Shown here one piece after another: positions 1-6,984 of a stretch of DNA of 9,314 nt (its first letter is position 1; each line of letters starts with the position of its first letter). This DNA is from Methanosarcinales archaeon (GTDB lineage: Archaea > Halobacteriota > Methanosarcinia > Methanosarcinales > Methanogasteraceae). The notes beneath the pieces were generated by a model. It saw only the letters and a list, made by a program, of their open reading frames with translations, had not been told where the DNA came from and searched no databases. Made by a program: the position numbers and the translations under genes. The stretch spans positions 1 through 9,314 of the forward strand of contig JAUWCK010000029.1 of NCBI GenBank assembly GCA_030609345.1, given 5' to 3'.

Positions 1-440
1 CCCATCAGCACTTTTTTGGCTTTGAGTTTGGTAATCACCCCTCTAATATCAAGGAATTTCTCGCCTTCAGTGACATCTACCCCAAGCAAATCTTTTGTTT
101 CACCATCAAAACCATTGAGATAAGCATCAAAATCAATCTCAAAGGATTTGTCGTTTTTGCAGATCTCGGTCAGGGTTTTGCTGTGCTCAAAAATATATTG
201 GTTGTAACCTTGCCCCTTATCTTCAATCATACCATACAGGTCATCTTTATCGATTCCAGCAAAAACTTCTTCGCCGATATCAGCTTTTTCATCATCAAAC
301 ATTCTAACAAGACGGCTTTCAATCATAGCAAGGGCAAAAAAAGGCATCATATATGATGGCCATTCGGACTCTTTGATACCACTGCCGCGTAAAAGATCAG
401 CAGTTGCCCATATTTTTGATTCGTATTGGAGTATGTTCAT
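1..440 (-). CDS. hsdM: Type I restriction-modification DNA methyltransferase subunit M, N-terminal part (partial)
   Basis: This is the first 146 codons of an HsdM-type methyltransferase; the rest runs off the left edge. I translated the reverse complement by hand. It begins MNILQYESKIWATADLLRG, followed by a stretch reading WPSYMMPFFALAMIESRL and, later, YNQYIFEHSKTL. This matches the helical HsdM N-terminal domain that precedes the adenine methylase domain. The family transfers a methyl group from S-adenosylmethionine to the N6 of adenine at the site chosen by HsdS, protecting DNA from HsdR. The SAM-binding and NPPF/Y catalytic motifs lie outside the window. The ATG at 440 is the natural start, because homology begins at once and a purine-rich GAGAG lies about 10 nt upstream. 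The gene is AT-rich (about 40% GC over the bases I counted) compared with its neighbours, which suggests acquisition by transfer. hsdS and hsdR are expected to the left but are not visible. Confidence 0.88.
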   Translation of the reverse strand, partial: MNILQYESKIWATADLLRGSGIKESEWPSYMMPFFALAMIESRLVRMFDDEKADIGEEVFAGIDKDDLYGMIEDKGQGYNQYIFEHSKTLTEICKNDKSFEIDFDAYLNGFDGETKDLLGVDVTEGEKFLDIRGVITKLKAKKVLM

Positions 441-503
441 TTAGTGTAGTCTCTCTTTTCATTTCAATCTTGTAAATGTTCAGCTTGAGTTAAACACAAC
501 GGT

Positions 504-515
504 CTTTATAATTTT
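504..515 (-). promoter_or_regulatory. Possible TATA element of hsdM
   Basis: The 120-bp gap between the SWIM gene stop (561) and the hsdM start (440) is strongly AT-rich. Read on the minus strand it contains AAAATTATAAAG at this position, which resembles an archaeal TATA box. A start about 25 nt downstream would leave a leader of roughly 40 nt carrying the GAGAG at 451-455. The surrounding run is so AT-rich that several other placements are possible. No clear stem-loop terminator for the SWIM gene is seen here, only short T runs. Confidence 0.35.
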
Positions 516-560
516 ATTAAAATATAGTTTTAATGCAAAACATTTGCTGAAATTCATTTG

Positions 561-1508
561 TTATGTTTTCAACAATTCAATTTTTCGCGCTGATGCCTGT
601 GCCCTTTCCATGCATACCCCCGCTCCCGACTCGCAAACCCCCTCCACCCCCTCCACCTCGCCAGACGCCCTCTGCAACGCAGCAATGCCTGCGACTGTGT
701 ATGCCTTCGAGAGCAGCGTTGCGATATTGTATTTGCTTATGGAAAACGGAGCATCTCCGAGTCTCCTCAAAACCGCGGCTTCCACCTCCGGACGGGTTGG
801 GTTCACAGAGAACGAATCGAGCGCATCACCAGCCTCCCAGAACGAATCCATGCATTCATCGAGCGGTTTTACGGTCTCCCCCTCTTCCCCCTCCGCAGAA
901 GTATCGGAAACACGCCGTTTCCTGAGCGCATCGATGATATCTTCCTTTGTCCTGCCCCTCAGCTTGAAGATGAGGAACGGATCCTCGTCGAACCGCTCTG
1001 CCAGCAGGTAATAGACGGCTGCGATGTGCTTACACGGGTTTGCCCAGTCAGGGCACGAACAATCGGTTTCAAGATCCTTTAATTTCACGGGAAAGAGCGA
1101 GATTCCGGCTTCTGCGAAAGCATCCTCGATATCAGCCGGCATCTCGCCCGCCAGGAGTTTGGCTGCGAATATCGCTTTTGACGCCATCGCGTCGATCACC
1201 TTCTCCCAGTCCGCATTGGAGATCGGATCCATCTCGATTGTGACGCGGTATGGTTTCGATCCTGAGCCCTGAACCTTCGATTTGACGACCCCGGTCCGGA
1301 CATCGATCGAGATCACCTGCCCTTTCCTCGCATAAGAGCGTCCGCGGGTCAGTCTTGTCCCCATACTGAACGATTCGAGAACAGCGATCCAGCGTTTCGA
1401 CCACCACGTCGTTCCGATCTCACCCCGCTTGCTCTTTGCCTTTATGCCGTCCTTCACCGCTTTTGGCTTTGCAGGTTTGTAGTATTCCCAGTAGCCCCAT
1501 CTCACCAT
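561..1508 (-). CDS. SWIM zinc-finger domain protein, partner of the SNF2 ATPase
   Basis: A 315-residue protein whose core is a SWIM zinc finger: C150-x-C152-x6-C159-x-H161, in the context DCSCPDWANPCKHIAAVYYL. SWIM domains are zinc-binding modules predicted to bind DNA or protein partners. The N-terminal part (WGYWEYYKPAKP, then TTWWSKRWIAVLESF and RLTRGRSYARKG around residues 33-62) is the conserved region typical of prokaryotic SWIM proteins encoded beside SNF2 ATPases, so the N terminus appears complete. The C-terminal third (after about residue 200) is low in recognisable motifs, with acidic and Gly/Glu/Val-rich stretches. The ATG lies only 2 nt after the stop of the SNF2 gene, so translation is probably coupled, and the two products probably act as a complex on DNA. 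No enzymatic motif is seen. The domain call is firm; the biological role is unknown. Confidence 0.9.
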   Translation of the reverse strand: MVRWGYWEYYKPAKPKAVKDGIKAKSKRGEIGTTWWSKRWIAVLESFSMGTRLTRGRSYARKGQVISIDVRTGVVKSKVQGSGSKPYRVTIEMDPISNADWEKVIDAMASKAIFAAKLLAGEMPADIEDAFAEAGISLFPVKLKDLETDCSCPDWANPCKHIAAVYYLLAERFDEDPFLIFKLRGRTKEDIIDALRKRRVSDTSAEGEEGETVKPLDECMDSFWEAGDALDSFSVNPTRPEVEAAVLRRLGDAPFSISKYNIATLLSKAYTVAGIAALQRASGEVEGVEGVCESGAGVCMERAQASARKIELLKT

Positions 1509-1510
1509 CG

Positions 1511-4500
1511 TCAGTCGCCCCCTGCAAGCGCGGCATCACGGCTCAGCGTGAAGATGTCCTTGAGTTCGTCGGTAGATAGTTCGGTGATCCACGCCTCGCC
1601 AGAACCGACGATGGCGTCTGCAAGTGCTTTTTTCTCCTCTAACATCTGGTCTATCCGCTCTTCGAGCGTTCCGATGCAGACGAACTTGTGTGCGAAGACG
1701 TTCTTTGTCTGCCCGATGCGGAAGACGCGGTCCGTTGCCTGGTTCTCAACAGCAGGGTTCCACCAGCGGTCGAAGTGGAAGACGTGGTTTGCGGCTGTGA
1801 GGTTAAGCCCGAACCCGCCTGCCTTTAGTGATAGAACGAATAACCGCGGTCCGTGCTCGTCTTCCTGGAACCGCTGGACCATCTCGTCCCGCTGTTTCCT
1901 TGGCGTCCCGCCGTGCAGGAATAGCACCTCGCTATCGAACCGCTCCTGCAGATGGTGGCGCAGCATGGCGCCCATTCCTGCAAACTGTGTGAAGATCAGC
2001 GCTTTGTCGCCCTCGGAAAGTACCTCCTCAAGCATCTCGCCAAGACGCGTCAGTTTTCCCGATCGCGCCTTTAGAGGGCTTCCGTCCTGGAGAAAGAGCG
2101 CGGGATGGTTGCAGATCTGCTTGAGTTTCGTAAGTGTTGCAAGCACAATCCCCTTTCGCTCGATCCCGTCCGCGTACTCGAGCTTATCGAGCATCTCCGC
2201 AACCACAGCCTCGTAGAGCGACGCCTGCTCGTGCGTCAGGTTGTGGTAGACCTTCGCCTCCACCTTCTCAGGCAGGTCATGTATTATCAGAGGATCGGTC
2301 TTCAGACGCCTCAGGACGAATGGCTGGATTATGCGCCTGAGCACCTCTGCACGCGCCTCGTCCCGATACTTCTCGATAGGTATTGCGAAACTCTTGCGAA
2401 AGCCCTGTGCGGATCCGAGGTATCCGCGGTTTAAGAAGTCCATGATCGACCAGAGATCTGATAGCCGGTTCTCAACAGGCGTTCCTGTGAGTGCGATCGT
2501 GTGATCGGCTTTGATCCTCTTTATCGCCTGCGTCTGCTTGGCGGCTGGATTCTTGATGTTCTGCGCTTCATCGAGGACTATGTGCCGCCAGTGAACCTGC
2601 GATAACTCCTCTTCGTCACGATGCGCCAGTGCGTATGTGCTGATCACGAGATCGTGCTTCTCTGCCTCCTCTGAAAATGCACTGCCAGCGAGCCGGTCAG
2701 TGCCGTGATGAATCATCACTCCAAGAGATGGTGCAAACCGCTCAACCTCCTTTCGCCAGTTGCCAACGACCGACATCGGGCAGATCAGGAGTGTCGGATC
2801 CGGGGTTTCCCCATCTTTGCCAATCTCCTCACGTTCGTGTAGAAGGAATGCGATCAATTCCACGGTCTTGCCAAGACCCATATCATCTGCCAGACATGCG
2901 CCAAAACCGAATCCACCGAGATGCGCAAGCCACGAGACGCCTTTTGCCTGATACGGGCGGAGGACTCCGTTAAACGCTCCGGGTTGATCGACAAGGGTTA
3001 TCTTCGCACCATCTCCCCTCTCCCCCCTCTCTCCCTCATCATCACCTGAAAATTTGCTTAACATCTCTCTAAACCAGCCCTCGGTCTCGACTCCCACGAC
3101 CGGAAGCCCGATCTCCTCTCCGATATCTTCCGCACCAAGCCCGAGGCGCATCGCTTCGCCAAGCGTAATCTCACGCTCCTTGTGCTTCTTTTCGAAGAAA
3201 TTGATCGCGGTCTCGATATCCTCAGCCCGCAGCTCCACCCACTTACCACGCACCTGGACAAGCGGTATCTTTAAACTGGCTAAATGCTTGAATTCATCCA
3301 TAGAAAGCGTTTTATCTCCGATCGCTACCGTCCAGTCGTAAGACATGATCGATTTGACGCTGAAATGCCCTGAACCGATGCCACCTTCCTGCACCGGGAA
3401 CGGTGTCTTGATCTTTAATTTGACGCCGAGACGTGCGCCCGTTTTCTCCCACCATGGCGGGAGAAGGACGCCAAAACCGTTCTGCTCAAGAAGAGGGGCA
3501 AACTCCCGCAGGAATGAATACGCCTGCCCCGCACTCATATCAAACCCCACGGGACGTGCATCCTGTAAACTCCTCTCGATTGGGGGGTATGTCTGAGAAG
3601 CTCTGCCAAGGTCGGCAAGCAACTGCTCCTGCGGGTTTTTGAACTTTCGTTTGAGAAACGTGAGTGTTTCCGACCGTGTCTTCCATACCTTATCCGCAGG
3701 GATCAGCAGACTCGGGTCGTCCTTCGCCTGGAGGAAGAAACCGAGACTCCACATATTCCAGTCCTGCTCTCGATCCCTGTCACGAGTTGCATCGCCACCA
3801 CCATCCATCTCTTCATACTCCCCCTCATCAGGATCCGGTGGCGCATCAAGCCTGAAACACGTGCGGAATGGCGCAGATGGCATGGCTGGCTGGAGCCCGG
3901 AGAGCCACTCCTGCAACTCACCAGAGAATGCTGCCACAGCCTCGATCGGTGCATCGAGCGCGGGATCCCCGGTCGACAGTGCCGATATGAACCGCTCCGG
4001 CATCGGGGTGATTCTGGGGCGGCGACCACGGCGGGGCGGGATCAGTGATATGGACTCAAGGCTCCTGCGCACGAACACGTCAACGCTTCGGTCGATGAAA
4101 CTCCGAATTATATGCCGTGGCGGCGTATCCTGTGCGTGTGGTATTCCCTCTTTTTGGATGATGAGTGCCCGGCAGTATGCGGGCATCGCATCTGCGAGTG
4201 TGTGCACCCGTTCCATATCATCCCCGGCGATAACCGCGGTCCAGACCGCGACATTCTCTCTGATTGTGGGTATAACCTGTTCTTCAGTGATAAGCGCAAG
4301 CGAGAATAGGGCTGCTTCAGTCCAGAACCGAAGTGAACTCCCAAAGGCGATGCCGTGGGGCGGGCGGGCTGGTAGATCGAGTAAGAGATCAAACGCTATC
4401 CCTGGGTCAAATATTAGCGTCTCGACATTCCATCCGGCAAGCGCGGTCGCCTTCCCGTGATCGTACTCCTCCTCCCGGACAAGCCATGGCGATGGCAGCG

Positions 4501-4738
4501 GACCTCTCTGCGTCGAGGGGAGGAGAAGCGGTATCGTCCCGATTCCGGATGGAGTCTGCCCGAAAGTGCTTTCGACGATCTCACTTAGCATATCCGCAGG
4601 AAGAGAGAATGGGTGAGTCCTAAGCTTTGGATTTTTTGGTGGTCTTCCACGGCGGGGCGGGGCGGTCAATGGCAGCGCGGATGCCTCCGCCCATAAACAC
4701 AGTTCATCGCCGTTCCAGATTGCATGTAAGACCTGCAT
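1511..4738 (-). CDS. SNF2-family DNA-dependent ATPase/helicase-like protein
   Basis: A 1075-residue Swi2/Snf2 ATPase. With the ATG at 4738 as residue 1, the motifs are: Q-like LRPYQAKGVSWL (593-604); Walker A DDMGLGKT (618-625); Walker B DEAQ (723-726); motif III TGTPVEN (751-757); motif V SLKAGGFGLNLT (970-981); motif VI QATDRVFRIGQ (1000-1010). The second RecA lobe is therefore complete. The roughly 590-residue N-terminal region resembles the extension found in prokaryotic SNF2 proteins paired with SWIM proteins, including FLREFAPLLEQNGFGVLLPPW near residue 410. It has an acidic linker near 300-325, another Glu/Gly/Arg-rich linker just before the ATPase core, and RGRP-type AT-hook-like motifs near residues 29-35 and 236-242. 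The family translocates on double-stranded DNA and remodels bound proteins. A GTG at 4747 is also open in frame, but AAAGGAG ends there and sits 8 nt before the ATG, so the ATG is preferred. The exact target is unknown. Confidence 0.93.
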   Translation of the reverse strand: MQVLHAIWNGDELCLWAEASALPLTAPPRRGRPPKNPKLRTHPFSLPADMLSEIVESTFGQTPSGIGTIPLLLPSTQRGPLPSPWLVREEEYDHGKATALAGWNVETLIFDPGIAFDLLLDLPARPPHGIAFGSSLRFWTEAALFSLALITEEQVIPTIRENVAVWTAVIAGDDMERVHTLADAMPAYCRALIIQKEGIPHAQDTPPRHIIRSFIDRSVDVFVRRSLESISLIPPRRGRRPRITPMPERFISALSTGDPALDAPIEAVAAFSGELQEWLSGLQPAMPSAPFRTCFRLDAPPDPDEGEYEEMDGGGDATRDRDREQDWNMWSLGFFLQAKDDPSLLIPADKVWKTRSETLTFLKRKFKNPQEQLLADLGRASQTYPPIERSLQDARPVGFDMSAGQAYSFLREFAPLLEQNGFGVLLPPWWEKTGARLGVKLKIKTPFPVQEGGIGSGHFSVKSIMSYDWTVAIGDKTLSMDEFKHLASLKIPLVQVRGKWVELRAEDIETAINFFEKKHKEREITLGEAMRLGLGAEDIGEEIGLPVVGVETEGWFREMLSKFSGDDEGERGERGDGAKITLVDQPGAFNGVLRPYQAKGVSWLAHLGGFGFGACLADDMGLGKTVELIAFLLHEREEIGKDGETPDPTLLICPMSVVGNWRKEVERFAPSLGVMIHHGTDRLAGSAFSEEAEKHDLVISTYALAHRDEEELSQVHWRHIVLDEAQNIKNPAAKQTQAIKRIKADHTIALTGTPVENRLSDLWSIMDFLNRGYLGSAQGFRKSFAIPIEKYRDEARAEVLRRIIQPFVLRRLKTDPLIIHDLPEKVEAKVYHNLTHEQASLYEAVVAEMLDKLEYADGIERKGIVLATLTKLKQICNHPALFLQDGSPLKARSGKLTRLGEMLEEVLSEGDKALIFTQFAGMGAMLRHHLQERFDSEVLFLHGGTPRKQRDEMVQRFQEDEHGPRLFVLSLKAGGFGLNLTAANHVFHFDRWWNPAVENQATDRVFRIGQTKNVFAHKFVCIGTLEERIDQMLEEKKALADAIVGSGEAWITELSTDELKDIFTLSRDAALAGGD

Positions 4739-4746
4739 TATGCGCA

Positions 4747-4753
4747 CTCCTTT
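4747..4753 (-). promoter_or_regulatory. Shine-Dalgarno site that decides the SNF2 start
   Basis: On the minus strand AAAGGAG occupies these bases and is followed by 8 nt, then ATG at 4738. The alternative GTG at 4747-4745 overlaps the site itself and cannot use it. This favours the ATG and shortens the protein by three residues relative to the longest open frame. Confidence 0.7.
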
Positions 4754-4789
4754 CGATAGGTATACTGATCGGTAATGTGATTCTTCTCT

Positions 4790-4797
4790 TCATAAAC
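4790..4797 (-). promoter_or_regulatory. Possible TATA box of the SNF2-SWIM pair
   Basis: In the 93-bp gap between the reductase stop and the SNF2 start, the minus strand reads GTTTATGA here. A start about 25 nt on would give a leader of about 28 nt that carries the Shine-Dalgarno site. The match to the archaeal consensus is modest. Read-through from the upstream reductase gene on the same strand is equally possible. Confidence 0.3.
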
Positions 4798-4831
4798 CTG
4801 ATCTGAACCACCATGGGCAAGTTGATCAGCC

Positions 4832-6043
4832 TCACCTCATCAGAGCCATCTTCAGAAAAGCACCCATGCTCTTCCTGTTCATCAGGAGTTTCCGGACGAC
4901 AACGGACGGATGATCCATATCCCCATATCTCGTGATCAGATCCAGCAGTTCATCGTCATCCAGCACTCTGATCAGCCGGTTGATCTCGGAATCAGAAAGA
5001 CGCGCCATCCATCCATTAATCCTCCTTCCGATCGCAAGTTCCCCCCCGATCCTGGCTCTCCAGAGTTTATCGTATTCGGAGAGTCGCCTGACCGACGTAT
5101 CCCCCTCCAGAACAGCGTCTGCTGCTATCTTTCCCGCGATCTTTGCGCACACAGCGCCGGGATACACACCTCCGCCTGACGTCGGCTTGACCTGCCCCGC
5201 GGCATCGCCAACGATCAGCAGACCATCGGCTGCCGTTTGCTGTGGTACACCGATCGGGATTCCACCAAGCGCGATGCCTGCGATGCCGGGATCGCACTTT
5301 TCCGATACGACCGGGTGCTCTGCGATCAGCCGTTTCAGATGAGCCCATGCGGACTCCTGCTTCACTCCCGATCCCGATCCAAATCCCGGTCGGACTGCAA
5401 GCCCGATGCGTGCGCTACTGTGGTACGGGATCGCCCACGCAAAGAACCCCGGAGCGCACGATCCAGGGAATATCTCGACAAATTCAGGATCATCGAAGTC
5501 GTAGATCGTGCTGACCTGTGCGCCAGAGAGAATCGTGTCTGGCGTATCGAGACCAGCCCACCGTGCGATACGGCTCTGCACCCCGTCCGCCCCGATGACC
5601 ACATCAGCCTCGATCGCGTCGGGCTCGCCTTCGATTTCGACGTGGAGGATCCTCCGGTGTTCACGAGTTCCCGTGCCGATATCAATACCGACAGCACGCG
5701 TGCGCATGAGAATCTCTGCGCCGGACCGGATCGCATTCTCTGCGAGCGTGCGGTCAAATATCCTGCGATCGACCACGTACGCCTTGATCTCGCCGCCCGA
5801 TATGCGGATCCGCCGCAGGTCAGGCGCATACACAAACGCACCTGTGATCGGGTGAAATTCACTATCCGGAACGACTTCACACTCCCGGATCGCGCTCGTG
5901 CTCAGCAGACCTGCGCATTGCACAGGCGACCCGATGGATGCGTGTTCCTCGATAAGAAGTGTTTTCGCTTCGTTTTTTGCGGCGTACTTCGCTGCCAGAC
6001 AGCCGGCAGGTCCTGCGCCGACCACAACGACCTCGTAGTCCAT
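4832..6043 (-). CDS. Geranylgeranyl reductase family FAD-dependent oxidoreductase
   Basis: A 403-residue flavoprotein of the geranylgeranyl reductase family. In archaea these enzymes saturate the double bonds of digeranylgeranyl-glycerophospholipids or related isoprenoids at the membrane surface. The sequence shows an N-terminal FAD-binding Rossmann motif VVVGAGPAG (residues 6-14), SPVQCAGL with a conserved-type Cys at 43, GADGVQSRIARWAG (151-164) and GDAAGQVKPTSGGGVYPGA (279-297). That order and the overall length fit the family. The middle segment PGFFAWAIP (198-206) sits where the substrate-pocket motif of the family lies. The ATG at 6043 is chosen because the FAD motif follows at once; no clear Shine-Dalgarno site precedes it, so it may be leaderless or weakly translated. 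Archaea often carry several paralogues, so the exact substrate (membrane lipid, menaquinone side chain or other polyprenyl) cannot be set from sequence alone. Confidence 0.88.
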   Translation of the reverse strand: MDYEVVVVGAGPAGCLAAKYAAKNEAKTLLIEEHASIGSPVQCAGLLSTSAIRECEVVPDSEFHPITGAFVYAPDLRRIRISGGEIKAYVVDRRIFDRTLAENAIRSGAEILMRTRAVGIDIGTGTREHRRILHVEIEGEPDAIEADVVIGADGVQSRIARWAGLDTPDTILSGAQVSTIYDFDDPEFVEIFPGSCAPGFFAWAIPYHSSARIGLAVRPGFGSGSGVKQESAWAHLKRLIAEHPVVSEKCDPGIAGIALGGIPIGVPQQTAADGLLIVGDAAGQVKPTSGGGVYPGAVCAKIAGKIAADAVLEGDTSVRRLSEYDKLWRARIGGELAIGRRINGWMARLSDSEINRLIRVLDDDELLDLITRYGDMDHPSVVVRKLLMNRKSMGAFLKMALMR

Positions 6044-6156
6044 GGTTCGGTATGGTTATGGAATCTGGTGAAGATCAAATGTTGCGATGTTTTGCCCCAA
6101 TCCAACTTGACATGATTGCGGCAAGCGGGATGCAGGGAGATGGTCAACTTATCCGG

Positions 6157-6183
6157 GGTTATGCCAATCCAGTTGGTTAAACC
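6157..6183. repeat. Interrupted palindrome upstream of the reductase gene
   Basis: The bases form two nested complementary pairs: GGTT (6157-6160) with AACC (6180-6183), and CCAA (6164-6167) with TTGG (6173-6176), around a 5-nt centre, with 3-nt unpaired segments between the two stems. It lies in the 171-bp gap between the transposase remnant and the reductase start. It could be an operator or a weak hairpin, but the short stems make chance possible. Confidence 0.3.
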
Positions 6184-6214
6184 TGGAATGGCTCAGCGCA
6201 TCGTGCCCACTTAC

Positions 6215-6781
6215 TTATAAGTCAGTCCCGAAGATCGAATCTTCACGATCGTGCACTACCTCATTTATTTCATATTTAAATTTCTTAATCTCCCGCACCA
6301 TCAATTCTTCATCTTTGTAACGCACTACAAGCATTTGTTTATCGGTTTCAATGGTCGCCCATGCATATTTGTCGATATATTCCTTACCCGCATCGAAATA
6401 CTCGTCAAGCACAGATATCCGACCCTCATAATCAACAACCCTGATGAAATGAATCTTCCCAGCAACCATGGGCAAGTGATTCACGTCGATTGTAAAATCA
6501 TCTGGCAGCATTCGTTTAGGACTGATCTATTTTAGATTCTCATTTCTCAGCTTCCACGCGTTGAATTTGTTTTCTTTTTCGAAAAATTCCGGTGACTTGC
6601 TTCTTATGTCATTCAAATCTCTAAATCGATCCTTCTTCCAGAAACGTTTGTCAAAACCTTTGTTAAACTCCTCAATCGTCCCGTTCATCCATGGTTTCGA
6701 GGGGGCGATGAACACAACACCGATTCCAACATACAAAGTTAATCTCATGAAACGACTGAACGATTTAGGATGCTTATGACC
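6215..6781 (-). pseudogene. DDE/rve integrase-type transposase remnant, 5' truncated, with in-frame TAG
   Basis: The minus strand encodes the C-terminal part of an integrase-core transposase. It starts abruptly at GHKHPKSFSRF (6781) and continues through FIAPSKPWMNGTIEEFNKGF, which carries the N-G-x-x-E signature holding the third catalytic acid of the DDE triad. The two Asp residues and the DNA-binding N terminus are absent. Reading on, the frame meets TAG at 6527-6529 after the residues NENLK. It then continues in the same frame as ISPKRMLPDDFTIDVNHLP and a conserved C-terminal region to TAA at 6215-6217. No frameshift is needed to join the two halves, and both look like one protein of the kind common in methanogen insertion sequences. 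Upstream of 6781 the frame closes quickly (TGA at 6794-6796) and no transposase similarity is seen, so the element is broken. No terminal inverted repeats could be identified. The coding is AT-rich compared with neighbours. Confidence 0.8.
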
Positions 6782-6900
6782 CTCTGGGGGCTGTCACGTC
6801 ATCTAGTGTTGGATTAAAATTCTGGTTTTTCCAAATGTCCAAACCTGAAGCGGCAGACGCGAGACTTGAATCAACAACATCTTCAAAACAACGCCAACAC

Positions 6901-6930
6901 CACGTGATGTGACAGTCCCACGATGTGACA
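6901..6930 (+). repeat. Two direct repeats abutting the thpR-spt5 promoter
   Basis: CACGTGATGTGACA (6901-6914) and CACGATGTGACA (6919-6930) are direct copies, with the shared TGTGACA spaced 16 bp apart. The second copy ends 3 nt before the predicted TATA box, over the expected BRE position, so a bound protein there could activate or block TBP/TFB. A diverged inverted copy (ATGACGTGACAG on the minus strand) lies at 6791-6802. They could instead be the debris of an insertion-sequence end, since the transposase remnant is adjacent. Confidence 0.5.
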
Positions 6931-6933
6931 ATC

Positions 6934-6981
6934 TTTATCTATCTGAAAGATTACAACAGTACTACCTGATACTTAGGTGAT
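6934..6981 (+). promoter_or_regulatory. Promoter and ribosome binding site of thpR-spt5
   Basis: TTTATCTA at 6934-6941 fits an archaeal TATA box. Transcription would begin near 6962-6966, about 20 nt before the ATG. AGGTGAT at 6975-6981 is a strong match to the anti-Shine-Dalgarno end of archaeal 16S rRNA, with its GGTG core 5 nt from the ATG at 6985. TATA, start and ribosome site are mutually consistent in spacing. Confidence 0.6.
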
Positions 6982-6984
6982 TTC

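Noticed and set aside
1548..2216. 222-codon open frame on the plus strand inside the SNF2 gene
   Set aside because: It lies fully antisense to conserved SNF2 helicase motifs, is Ser/Arg/Pro-rich without any recognisable domain, and is explained by the codon bias of the real gene.
3639..4460. 273-codon open frame on the plus strand opposite the SNF2 N-terminal region
   Set aside because: Composition is Ser/Arg-rich shadow coding; the minus-strand frame continues without break into the ATPase domain.
5237..6115. 292-codon open frame on the plus strand opposite the reductase gene
   Set aside because: It is antisense to a complete geranylgeranyl reductase with all family motifs, and its own translation has no domain signature.
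6213..6222. Perfect 10-bp palindrome ACTTATAAGT over the transposase stop codon
   Set aside because: Too short and AT-rich to separate from chance; no second copy was seen at the other end of the remnant, so it is not supported as a target duplication or terminal repeat.
4810..6477. 13-nt match ACCATGGGCAAGT at 4810-4822 and 6465-6477, hinting at a transposase fragment between the reductase and SNF2 genes
   Set aside because: A single 13-nt exact match is expected by chance in a window of this size, and the similarity fades on both sides.
6199..6930. Possible terminal inverted repeats of the insertion sequence (GCATCGTG near 6198 against the minus-strand ACATCGTG near 6920)
   Set aside because: Only about 7 bases match and the sequences diverge at once, so element ends cannot be defined.
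6774..6936. Minus-strand open stretch before the transposase remnant, ending with LDDVTAPRGS
   Set aside because: It has no standard start codon with ribosome site, runs through the direct repeats, and overlaps the transposase frame out of register. I cannot support it as a gene.
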